NCBI GenBank assembly: GCA_029979325.1
Contig: JAPOHS010000023.1
Location: 1 to 16,503, forward strand
Reading direction: 5' to 3'
DNA length: 16,503 nucleotides
Source: Pseudomonadota bacterium
Lineage (GTDB): Bacteria; Pseudomonadota; Gammaproteobacteria; UBA11654
Shown: in pieces, positions 1 to 7,575 of the stretch
Numbering within the stretch: the first letter of the stretch is position 1
Layout: each line of letters opens with the position of its first letter
Position numbers and translations under genes: made by a program
The notes under the pieces: generated by a model
The model's database searches: none
Seen by the model: only the letters and a program-made list of their open reading frames with translations
What the model was told of the DNA's origin: nothing

Positions 1-1
1 A

Positions 2-589
2 TTCAAAAATAGTCTGACCAAAATCACAGATCTAACCATCCTGTTTGCGTCAATTTTTACCTTTCTTGCATTCATTACACCAAAAGAGATCTCAATAGAG
101 CCACTAGAAAGGGCAAATGAAAATATATCTTTCAGCCAATCTGAATTGAGAAGCACAATTGAGGCACTATCTGAGAACCAAGAAAAAATAGATTCAATCC
201 AACGATCTATTAATCAACTCAATTCGAGATTATCAGGCCTTGATCCAGAATTAGATTCAGCTCAACTTGAAGATCTAGCTAAAGAGATTGATTCAGCAAC
301 ACTCAACTTGGTAAGAGAACAATCCGCAACGAATGATTTTGAACAAGACATTGCATCGCTGGAGGTATCAATTGATGCAGAGCGAGCAAAAATTAAGAGT
401 TTTGAAGACAGGCTTCAAAGTTCCAAGTCGATTTCATGGGTCCAGCCAGTTAGAAATAATGTGGAAGCATTGGCCAATGCTGCTGGTATGGATGGCATAC
501 TAGCTGGTTTTGCAGCTCTGATCTTTTGCTTGGTTTGCAAAAGACGCAAGGACTGGTTTAAAAAAATCTTCAGAATCTTCTATAAATAA
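2..589 (+). CDS. Two-TM membrane protein with periplasmic coiled coil (5' end missing)
   Basis: The frame is open from base 2 with no in-frame ATG, so the gene probably begins before the window; the TTG at 146 lies inside the coding region. About 195 residues are visible. A hydrophobic stretch near the start (LTILFASIFTFLAFI) is followed by about 120 polar residues rich in Glu, Gln, Ser and Leu with heptad-like spacing, consistent with a coiled coil. A second hydrophobic segment (GILAGFAALIFCLVC) follows, then a strongly basic tail (KRRKDWFKKIFRIFYK). By the positive-inside rule the tail is cytoplasmic and the coiled coil would lie in the periplasm. I do not recognise a family. It is 26 nt upstream of the thioesterase gene, so the two may be co-transcribed. 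Function is unknown. Confidence 0.7.
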   Translation, partial: FKNSLTKITDLTILFASIFTFLAFITPKEISIEPLERANENISFSQSELRSTIEALSENQEKIDSIQRSINQLNSRLSGLDPELDSAQLEDLAKEIDSATLNLVREQSATNDFEQDIASLEVSIDAERAKIKSFEDRLQSSKSISWVQPVRNNVEALANAAGMDGILAGFAALIFCLVCKRRKDWFKKIFRIFYK

Positions 590-615
590 ACATCAATCCA
601 ATTACAATATCCGCC

Positions 616-1023
616 ATGAGTGAGATGGACTTTAGTGATAATAATTGTTTTGTGTGTGGACCGAATAACTCATCGGGCCTGAAAATTAACTTCTCAATTA
701 ACGAACAAGATATCTGTATCGCTGAATTTACACCAGAAGCTGATCATGTTGGCTTTCAAGACACCACTCACGGCGGAATCATCTTTAGTTTACTTGATGA
801 TGTAATGGCAAATTGGTTGCTCTTGAAGGGCAAACCTGCACAGACAGCAAAATGCGATCTTCGTTATAAAAATTCTCTCCATACAGGAGAAACAGTATTG
901 CTCGAGGGGCACCATTTAAAGACCAAATCAAGAATGTCGATGATGTACGGTGTGATGAAAACAAAAAAGGAAGAAAAAGTTATTGCGGAGTGTCATGCCA
1001 AATTCATGATTATTTCGTCATGA
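616..1023 (+). CDS. PaaI-like hotdog-fold thioesterase
   Basis: This 135-residue protein has the length and pattern of a single hotdog domain of the PaaI/4HBT thioesterase superfamily. It opens with the CFVCG motif (residues 11-15) followed by GL, common in this subgroup. It then has HGGI (residues 52-55) at the start of the central helix with acidic residues 61-62 just after, where family members place the catalytic or substrate-positioning residues. Family members hydrolyse acyl-CoA or acyl-ACP thioesters in the cytoplasm, usually as dimers or tetramers. The acyl substrate cannot be read from the sequence. The ATG at 616 has no visible Shine-Dalgarno site, but starting there puts CFVCG at the usual N-terminal position. 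It is not obviously linked to the efflux genes downstream. Confidence 0.85.
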   Translation: MSEMDFSDNNCFVCGPNNSSGLKINFSINEQDICIAEFTPEADHVGFQDTTHGGIIFSLLDDVMANWLLLKGKPAQTAKCDLRYKNSLHTGETVLLEGHHLKTKSRMSMMYGVMKTKKEEKVIAECHAKFMIISS

Positions 1024-1093
1024 TTCGATGTAACTTTTTGTAACGTCTATCCTTTGAAAGCACTAATTCCATTAGCATTCGAAAATTAGAATA

Positions 1094-1107
1094 ATTCTTA
1101 AAAGAAT
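1094..1107. promoter_or_regulatory. Short inverted repeat upstream of the RND adaptor gene
   Basis: ATTCTT and AAGAAT form a perfect 6-bp inverted repeat around a 2-nt spacer, in the 126-nt non-coding gap before the efflux operon. A TTGAAA hexamer lies at 1054-1059, but I find no well-spaced -10 partner for it. The repeat could be an operator for an efflux repressor. In such AT-rich sequence a 6-bp arm can also arise by chance, so this is weak. Confidence 0.2.
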
Positions 1108-1149
1108 CCGATGGTTGTGTATTAACGAAACCCATCTTTGAGTCGACTC

Positions 1150-2253
1150 ATGAAAGAATACATTGATAAAATCAGAAGGGTTAATCCCACAGTGCTCCTG
1201 CTGGTGGGGACTTTTTTGGTCATTTCAGTTTTAAGGGCCACAAAAGAAGAGCCAGAAGTGCTCGTTATTCAAGAAAAATCATGGCCCGTTTCTGTTGTGG
1301 AGGCACAATACTCAGATGTTCAGCCTACTCTCTCATTGTTTGGCGAGGTCATTACATCAAGGAGGAGTGAGCTCAGAGCACTTGTCGGTGGTCAGGTAGT
1401 TCAAGTTGGTGAGAATTTCAAAGAAGGTGCAGTAGTAGAAAAAGGAGAGCTACTTCTAAGAATTGATGATTTTGAGTATAAAAATGCAGTTACAGAAGAA
1501 TCCGCAAAGCTAGAAGTAATGAGCAGGGATTTTGAGAGAGCAGACGAGCTGTTCAAGCAAGGATCAATATCTGAGCAGTTCAGAGATAATGCCTTGCTTG
1601 AAAGAACCAAACAGGAACTTGTCTTATCTGAAGCTGAGAAAGATTTAAGAGATACAGAACTATTCGCCCCTTTCGATGGCGTCATTAATGATGTCCAAGC
1701 AACTCTTGGCAAACAAGTCAGCACCGTTAATGACAAAATTGGAGAGATTATAGATATCAAAAACATGGAAGTTCGATTTTCATTGTCTAAAGCACAATAT
1801 GGGAGATTATTAGAGGACACGGATAAGATTTTAGGAAGAAAGATTGAAATGAGCTGGACAGTAGGCGACAGAGATCTCGTTTTTGATGCCTCTGTGTCAA
1901 GAGTTGGTGCTGAAATAAAATCAAATACTGGCGGAGTAAATATTTTTGCAACCATTCTGATCGAGAATCCGGATGAGTCACCCCTTAGACCAGGAGCATT
2001 TGTTCGTCTTAAAATGCCAGATAAGTCATATAAGGCAATACTTAGTATTCCTGAGACAGCTCTCTATGAGGATGAATATATATTTATCGTGAACGATCAG
2101 AGATTAAAAAAAATCATGGTACAAATAATTGGATACGACGAATCAAAGGTGCTTGTAAAACCTTTATATGACTCACAAATTAAAAATGGAGATTTCGTTG
2201 TTATAAATCAGCTTAGAGAAGCTGGAGAAGACGTTAAGGTTGATATTATCTGA
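1150..2253 (+). CDS. RND efflux periplasmic adaptor (membrane fusion protein)
   Basis: This is a HlyD/AcrA-type adaptor of about 367 residues that bridges an inner-membrane RND pump to an outer-membrane channel. An N-terminal anchor helix (about residues 13-29, PTVLLLVGTFLVISVL) is followed by the first half of a split lipoyl domain (V..G..V..GELLLRIDD). Next comes a short alpha-helical hairpin rich in Glu and Leu, the second lipoyl half (LFAPFDGVINDV...GKQVS), and beta-barrel and membrane-proximal domains. I chose the ATG at 1150; an in-frame TTG at 1138 would add four residues. Neither has a ribosome-binding site. Its TGA shares one base with the permease ATG (TGATG), which implies translational coupling. 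There is no lipobox cysteine, so it appears to be anchored by the helix rather than by lipidation. The outer-membrane partner is not in the window. Confidence 0.9.
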   Translation: MKEYIDKIRRVNPTVLLLVGTFLVISVLRATKEEPEVLVIQEKSWPVSVVEAQYSDVQPTLSLFGEVITSRRSELRALVGGQVVQVGENFKEGAVVEKGELLLRIDDFEYKNAVTEESAKLEVMSRDFERADELFKQGSISEQFRDNALLERTKQELVLSEAEKDLRDTELFAPFDGVINDVQATLGKQVSTVNDKIGEIIDIKNMEVRFSLSKAQYGRLLEDTDKILGRKIEMSWTVGDRDLVFDASVSRVGAEIKSNTGGVNIFATILIENPDESPLRPGAFVRLKMPDKSYKAILSIPETALYEDEYIFIVNDQRLKKIMVQIIGYDESKVLVKPLYDSQIKNGDFVVINQLREAGEDVKVDII

Positions 2254-5200
2254 TGGTTTTTAAGAATTACAGTCAAAAAAATAGGCCAATCAATCCTAGA
2301 GATACGATGGCTCCTGATAGAGGAATCATACCTTTCTTTAGTCGCCATAAGGTTGCTGCGAATTTGCTCATGGCCATTCTGATACTCTATGGCGCTTTTG
2401 GAATAACACAGCTAAAAAGGCAGCTCATGCCCGATTTTGGTCTCGAGCTGATCAGTGTAGATGTCGAATGGCAAGGAGCTAGCGCTGAAGATGTTGAGAG
2501 TAATGTAATCAATGCCATTGAGCCTGAAGTCAGATTCATTAATGGCGTCAAAGCGGTTAATTCTTCAGCCATGGAAGGAAGAGCTTCGGTCAATATTTCC
2601 TTTAAGGAAGGGATCAGTATGACCAAGGCGCTCACGGATGTGCAATCATCAGTTTCCAGAATTACCACTTTCCCTCAAGACATAGAAAAACCAGTCATAA
2701 CCCAGGTTTTGCAAAGAGATGAAGTCTGTCGAATCGATATCTCAGGACCATTCTCAGAAAAGACATTAAAGTTCTTTGCCCGTCAAATACGAGATGACTT
2801 AATCGGTCTCGGCCTTGCAAATGTTGAATTTGAAGGAGCTAGAGATACTGAGATTTGGGTTGAAATCCCATCTGATAATCTCAAAGAATTGGATCTTACC
2901 CTTGGACAAGTTTCTTCAAAATTATCTTCCTCCAGTATCGATATCCCATCTGGGAGCATTAACAGTGGAGGAATATCAAGGCAAATCAGAAGCGATCGTC
3001 TTGCGAGAAACCCAAGTGAACTGAGAGAAATTGAAGTTGTTTCAAAATCTTCAGGTGAGAAAGTCTATCTCAGTGACATTGCCAATGTTTATGAAACCTT
3101 CAAAGAAAACTCTAATTACAGAGTCAATGCTAAAGGTCCATCAATTGGGCTAGTTGTATATAGAACTAGAGGTGCAGATTCTCTCATTTCTCAACAAGCA
3201 GTTGAAGAATATATGACAAAAGTTTCTGAAAGATATCCATCCTCGCTGGAAGTGGTTGTTTATGATGTTTTTGCAGACGCAGTTCGACAAAGAATCAATA
3301 TGCTACTTGAAAACGGTGGAACTGGCCTGTTGTTAGTATTAATAGTCTTGTTTGTGTTTTTGAGTGGCAGAGTAGCATTGTGGGTTGCAGCCGGCATACC
3401 GGTTGCTTTCTTAGCTGCGCTTGGAGCAATGAGTCAAATGGGACTTTCTCTAGACATGATCAGTATGTTTGCTCTAATCATGGGGATTGGAATCGTGGTC
3501 GATGACGCCATTGTTGTTTCAGAGCATACGACAACACTTCATCGAAGAGGCATGAATTATAAAGAAGCAGCTCGACTTGGCGCACAAAGAATGTTCCCGC
3601 CAGTCCTTGCAGCAATGCTCACTACCGTGGCAGCCTTTCTTCCTGTTCTACTGATTCAAAATGACGTAGGCAACATAATATCAGCTGTTCCCATTACGCT
3701 CTCATTGGTCATTATTGCAAGTCTAATTGAATGCTTCCTAATACTGCCTCATCACTTAAGGTCCTCACTTAAAAAGGCTTCAGAAGATAAAAATCAGAAG
3801 CCGAGAAAGTTTGATGTTATTTTTAACCGATTTAGGGATGAAAAAGTTTTACCGATTGTAGAAAAAACATACACAAAAAAAGGTTTTACGATTACAGCAA
3901 CGGTTTGTATGCTTTTAGTTTCATTCACGCTCCTATCCACTGGCAGAGTTAATTTCGAATTTTTTGATACGCCAGAGAGCGATATCATCCATGCTAATTT
4001 CTCATTTTCTCCAGGTACATCTGAACAAGAAACAGAAAGAATGGTTAATGAGCTTTCAAGATCGCTTTACTCTGTAGAAGCCCAAATAAGCGGCCAACAA
4101 GGGAACTTGATTAAATATGCTGTAGGAAATATTGGTGTAAGTGATACTGGCAGAGGATCGATATCAACTAACATAAGTGGAGGCCACATCGGTTCCCTGA
4201 CAGTAGAGCTGTTATCTGGAGATCAAAGATTAATAAGGAACAGAGAATTTATAAGTGCTTGGAGGGCAGAAACTAACTTGATGCCGGGCATTGAAAAATT
4301 TGTAATATTTGAAAGTGCAGTAGGCGGTCCACCAGGAAGAGATATTGATATTCGCATCTTGGGCGATGATCTCTCTAATATGAAACAAGCTGCTATGGCA
4401 CTTCGAAATGAGTTAAGAGCCCTTCCTGGATTGCTGGCTGTAGAGGATGATTTGCCATACGGAAAAGAAGAAATACTTCTGGAAGTGAAGCCGGAGGGAG
4501 AAGCCATTGGTTTCACTGCTGAGGAGGTTGCAAGACAGGTTAGGAATTCATTCTCCGGATCAGTCGCAAAGCGATTCTCTCAAGATGCAGAAGAAGTTAT
4601 TGTCAGGGTAAAGTTACCTGAAGGTGAAACGGAAAATAAAACCATAAGAGACATTTATCTCACAACTCCTGATGGAGGAAATGTAGTTTTGTCTGAAGTT
4701 GTTAATTTGAAGAAGCGATTGGGCTTTACAAAAATTAGAAAAAAAGATGGCATTAGACAAGTCGCTGTTACTGGTGATGTTGATCCGACAATCACAACCA
4801 CAAACATCGTCATTCAATCCATACGTCAAGACATTCAATCCAGGATTGAAAAAGATTATGGAGTTCGATTGGCCTACGACGGCAAAGCACTTGAACAAAG
4901 AGAAGCTTTTGCTGGACTGAGATTGGCCTTGATCATTACATTTGCCTCTATATTTATTATTCTTGCTTGGGTATTCTCCAGCTACACCACTCCTTTCCTG
5001 ATACTGGCAGTGGTTCCTTTTGGATTAATAGGGGCCATATTGGGCCACCTTGTTATGGGCTTCAACTTAAGCATGTTCAGTTTATTGGCATTCTTTGGAC
5101 TTACAGGTGTGCTGGTCAATGACTCGATAATTCTAGTCAGAGCAATAAAAGAATTCCAAAGCGATGGATACATCTTAGTCCGTGCAATCAACGAGGCCGT

Positions 5201-5450
5201 CAGAGAGAGATTCAGACCCGTTCTTCTTACAACCATAACTACCATTGTTGGTTTGACGCCGGTGTTGTTCGAAGGGAGCCTTCAAGCGAGACTCATTCAG
5301 CCACTGGCAATCACATTTATTTTTGGGATGCTTTTCGTGCCGTATCTCGTTCTTGTATTTGTGCCAGCGCTTATTTGCCTTGTGAATGACATACGAGAAG
5401 GCAAATATAATCTTAGATTGAAATTAAGACTTACTCAAAAGACTTCATAA
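2253..5450 (+). CDS. RND family efflux permease, inner-membrane pump
   Basis: This 1065-residue protein has full AcrB-like length: an N-terminal transmembrane helix (about residues 35-53), a large periplasmic porter domain, a central membrane bundle, a second porter domain and a C-terminal bundle. The transmembrane-4 proton relay is intact (GIVVDDAIVV, Asp417-Asp418, matching AcrB Asp407-Asp408). In the C-terminal bundle the motif is GVLVNDSIIL, with Asn956 where AcrB has Lys940; many divergent, AcrB-unlike RND permeases also lack this Lys. It would export substrates from the periplasm or inner membrane using the proton gradient, as a trimer with the upstream adaptor. The substrate cannot be inferred. 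The gene ends 37 nt before the polyamine operon on the same strand. Confidence 0.93.
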   Translation: MVFKNYSQKNRPINPRDTMAPDRGIIPFFSRHKVAANLLMAILILYGAFGITQLKRQLMPDFGLELISVDVEWQGASAEDVESNVINAIEPEVRFINGVKAVNSSAMEGRASVNISFKEGISMTKALTDVQSSVSRITTFPQDIEKPVITQVLQRDEVCRIDISGPFSEKTLKFFARQIRDDLIGLGLANVEFEGARDTEIWVEIPSDNLKELDLTLGQVSSKLSSSSIDIPSGSINSGGISRQIRSDRLARNPSELREIEVVSKSSGEKVYLSDIANVYETFKENSNYRVNAKGPSIGLVVYRTRGADSLISQQAVEEYMTKVSERYPSSLEVVVYDVFADAVRQRINMLLENGGTGLLLVLIVLFVFLSGRVALWVAAGIPVAFLAALGAMSQMGLSLDMISMFALIMGIGIVVDDAIVVSEHTTTLHRRGMNYKEAARLGAQRMFPPVLAAMLTTVAAFLPVLLIQNDVGNIISAVPITLSLVIIASLIECFLILPHHLRSSLKKASEDKNQKPRKFDVIFNRFRDEKVLPIVEKTYTKKGFTITATVCMLLVSFTLLSTGRVNFEFFDTPESDIIHANFSFSPGTSEQETERMVNELSRSLYSVEAQISGQQGNLIKYAVGNIGVSDTGRGSISTNISGGHIGSLTVELLSGDQRLIRNREFISAWRAETNLMPGIEKFVIFESAVGGPPGRDIDIRILGDDLSNMKQAAMALRNELRALPGLLAVEDDLPYGKEEILLEVKPEGEAIGFTAEEVARQVRNSFSGSVAKRFSQDAEEVIVRVKLPEGETENKTIRDIYLTTPDGGNVVLSEVVNLKKRLGFTKIRKKDGIRQVAVTGDVDPTITTTNIVIQSIRQDIQSRIEKDYGVRLAYDGKALEQREAFAGLRLALIITFASIFIILAWVFSSYTTPFLILAVVPFGLIGAILGHLVMGFNLSMFSLLAFFGLTGVLVNDSIILVRAIKEFQSDGYILVRAINEAVRERFRPVLLTTITTIVGLTPVLFEGSLQARLIQPLAITFIFGMLFVPYLVLVFVPALICLVNDIREGKYNLRLKLRLTQKTS

Positions 5451-5457
5451 TTAGTAC

Positions 5458-5471
5458 AATCAGTACTGATT
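5458..5471. promoter_or_regulatory. Perfect 14-bp palindrome, candidate operator of the polyamine operon
   Basis: AATCAGTACTGATT is a perfect 14-bp palindrome in the 37-nt gap between the permease stop and the puuD start. It overlaps TACAAT (5455-5460), which resembles a sigma-70 -10 box one base from consensus. I see no convincing -35. If TACAAT is used, transcription would begin near the palindrome centre, a typical place for a repressor operator. AGTAC also occurs twice, 9 nt apart (5453 and 5462). With no loop and no U-run it does not look like a terminator. It does not obviously match the E. coli PuuR site as I recall it. Confidence 0.4.
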
Positions 5472-5487
5472 ATTCATAAAAATATAT

Positions 5488-6249
5488 ATGTCTAGCTTTA
5501 ATAAGCCACTTGTGGGTATTGTCTGTTGCCGTAAAGAAATTGAGCGGCACCCATTTCATGTTGTGGGAGAGAAGTACATCAAAGCAATTCATCAATTCTC
5601 AAACGTCACATCTGTTCTTATCCCAAGTGATGACCTGTCTTCAATGAGATCAATCTTAAACCGCCTTGATGGATTTTTACTGACTGGCAGCTTATCGAAC
5701 GTACACCCAGATAGATATAGTGACACAATCAATGATTCTGAAATGCTCATAGACCCTGATCGCGATGAATATGTTTTCAGTGCAGTAAAAAAGATCATAG
5801 ATATGGAATTGCCAATTCTCGCTATTTGTCGAGGGTTTCAGGAAATGAATGTTATTTTTGGCGGTTCCTTGTATCAGTCTCTAGAAAAGGAATCTGATTT
5901 CAAGGGTCATGATTTTGACCGCAATGCAAGCGTTGAGGATCAATATGATATTAGCCACATTGTACATTTTGAGCAGGGCGGGTATCTGCATCAATTAACC
6001 GAGCTTGAAGAAGCTGAGGTGAACTCACTTCATGGGCAGGGCGTAAAGGAACTAGGCGAAGGCTTGAATATTGAGGCGCTTTCACATGATGGCTTGGTTG
6101 AAGCATTTACCATTAAGGATGCAGCGGGATTTAATTTATCCGTCCAATGGCATCCAGAATGGAAACCAGAGAAAAGCCTGGTATCAAGGAAGATATTCGA
6201 AGCTTTTGGCTCATCTTGTCTGGAGTACTCAAAAAAACATGGAAGATAA
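5488..6249 (+). CDS. puuD: Gamma-glutamyl-gamma-aminobutyrate hydrolase (peptidase C26)
   Basis: This is a 253-residue class I glutamine-amidotransferase-like hydrolase that releases glutamate from gamma-glutamyl-GABA, the last step of the gamma-glutamyl putrescine pathway in the cytoplasm. The nucleophile elbow is AICRG with Cys114. The rest of the triad is His222 and Glu224 in QWHPEW. The family motif SLHGQGV is at about residues 180-186. Length matches PuuD (about 254). It corresponds to Pseudomonas SpuA, also the first gene of its operon. The ATG at 5488 is preceded by AT-rich sequence without a Shine-Dalgarno site. Its 3' end overlaps the puuA start by 11 nt. Placement next to puuA supports the polyamine role over other C26 hydrolases. 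Confidence 0.92.
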   Translation: MSSFNKPLVGIVCCRKEIERHPFHVVGEKYIKAIHQFSNVTSVLIPSDDLSSMRSILNRLDGFLLTGSLSNVHPDRYSDTINDSEMLIDPDRDEYVFSAVKKIIDMELPILAICRGFQEMNVIFGGSLYQSLEKESDFKGHDFDRNASVEDQYDISHIVHFEQGGYLHQLTELEEAEVNSLHGQGVKELGEGLNIEALSHDGLVEAFTIKDAAGFNLSVQWHPEWKPEKSLVSRKIFEAFGSSCLEYSKKHGR

Positions 6250-7573
6250 AGACATAAGCAATTGGCTTATTGAGAACAGTATTCAAGAAGTCGAAACCAT
6301 AGTTCCAGATATGGCAGGGACGGCCCGAGGCAAACTCATTCCAGTTGAAAAATTTACCTCAGGTGCAGTGATCCGATTGCCAGAATCTGTATTTACTCAA
6401 TCTGTAACAGGAAAATTTCTTCCTGATGGATATATCAATCCTGCAGACAGAGACATACTGATAAGGCCCGATCTTTCAACATTAAAACTTCTGCCTTGGA
6501 TGAAAGACCCCACTGCCACAGTAGTGAATGATTGCTTTTATGAAGATGGTTCTAATGTCGATATCTCTCCCAGACAAGTCCTTAAGAATATTCTTCAGCT
6601 GTATCGTGATTTGGGAATGAGACCCGTTGTGGCACCTGAACTCGAGTTTTACCTCGTGCAGAGAAACACTGACCCCAATCAAGCACTTGAAACACCGATT
6701 GGTCGATCTGGGCGGCAAGAGACAGTAAGAAGACCCTTCAGTTTGGATGCATTGGATGAATTTGAACCAATCATTGATCAAATTCACTCATACTCAGACG
6801 CCATGAACATCAAAATTGATACGCTTGAACATGAAATGGGAACCGCACAACTGGAAATTAATTTCGAGCATGATGATCCGCTCAAGATATGTGATCAAGT
6901 GATGATTTTCAAAAGACTCATCAGAGAAGCAGCGATGCAACATGGGATATATGCAACCTTCTTAGCAAAACCTCTGGAAGACCAACCAGGCAGTGCAATG
7001 CATTGGCATATTTCTCTGGTTGATGATGATTCAGGAAAGAATGTTTTTTCAAACTCTCAAGAGGAAACAGATACATTCAGAGGTTTCATAGCAGGTCTTC
7101 AGCAGTTTACCCCTGAGACAATCTTATTCAACGCGCCTTACGTCAATTCATACCGCAGGTTTCAGCGATTCCAAAATGCACCGATCAACTTATGCTGGGG
7201 TTATGACAATAGGACCACAGGACTGAGGGTACCGACTTCATCGCCCGAGAACAAAAGGGTTGAGTTCAGAATCGGTGGAGCTGATGTGAATCCGTATTTA
7301 TCAATTGCTTCTTCCCTTGCTTGTGGCTATCTGGGAATCCAGAAATCACTTCAGCCCACTGCACCCGAGGACTCAAACGCGTCAAATATGCAGTTCAACC
7401 TTCCAAAAAATCTTTCAACAGCGATAGATATCTTAAGAGAGAGTGAAGCCATGCCTGCCTTGATGGGCAATAGGTTCTTGCAAATCTATGTTGCAATGAA
7501 AGAGGATGAGTATAATGAGTACTTTCAGGTAATCAGCCCCTGGGAAAGAGAGAACCTACTCTTGAGCGTTTAA
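6239..7573 (+). CDS. puuA: Gamma-glutamylputrescine synthetase (glutamine synthetase family)
   Basis: This 444-residue enzyme of the glutamine synthetase superfamily would ligate glutamate to putrescine or another polyamine using ATP. Active-site blocks are intact: Glu134 and Glu136 (APELEFYL), Glu199 and Glu206 (LEHEMGTAQLEINF), His255 and His257 (AMHWHISL), Arg325 (NRTTGLRVP), and Glu342 and Arg344 (VEFRIGGADVNPY). The N-terminal PDMAGTARGKLIP is typical of the polyamine branch (PuuA, SpuB, PauA). The frame is open upstream to 6071, but I chose the ATG at 6239: the extra 56 residues would lie wholly within puuD and match nothing in the family. The 11-nt overlap with puuD implies coupling. 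The preferred polyamine (putrescine, cadaverine, diaminopropane or spermidine) is not decidable from sequence. Confidence 0.93.
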   Translation: MEDKDISNWLIENSIQEVETIVPDMAGTARGKLIPVEKFTSGAVIRLPESVFTQSVTGKFLPDGYINPADRDILIRPDLSTLKLLPWMKDPTATVVNDCFYEDGSNVDISPRQVLKNILQLYRDLGMRPVVAPELEFYLVQRNTDPNQALETPIGRSGRQETVRRPFSLDALDEFEPIIDQIHSYSDAMNIKIDTLEHEMGTAQLEINFEHDDPLKICDQVMIFKRLIREAAMQHGIYATFLAKPLEDQPGSAMHWHISLVDDDSGKNVFSNSQEETDTFRGFIAGLQQFTPETILFNAPYVNSYRRFQRFQNAPINLCWGYDNRTTGLRVPTSSPENKRVEFRIGGADVNPYLSIASSLACGYLGIQKSLQPTAPEDSNASNMQFNLPKNLSTAIDILRESEAMPALMGNRFLQIYVAMKEDEYNEYFQVISPWERENLLLSV

Positions 7574-7575
7574 AT

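Noticed and set aside
1401..1955. 184-codon open frame on the - strand, opposite the RND adaptor gene
   Set aside because: It lies wholly within a well-supported gene, is very rich in Ser and Leu as expected from antisense translation, and shows no family motif.
5440..5487. Intrinsic terminator between the RND permease and puuD
   Set aside because: The only symmetric element is a loopless 14-bp palindrome that is AT-rich and is not followed by a run of T.
6071..6238. Upstream extension of puuA to an ATG at 6071
   Set aside because: The extra 56 residues lie entirely in the puuD coding region and match no glutamine synthetase feature; the ATG at 6239 gives a normal family N-terminus.
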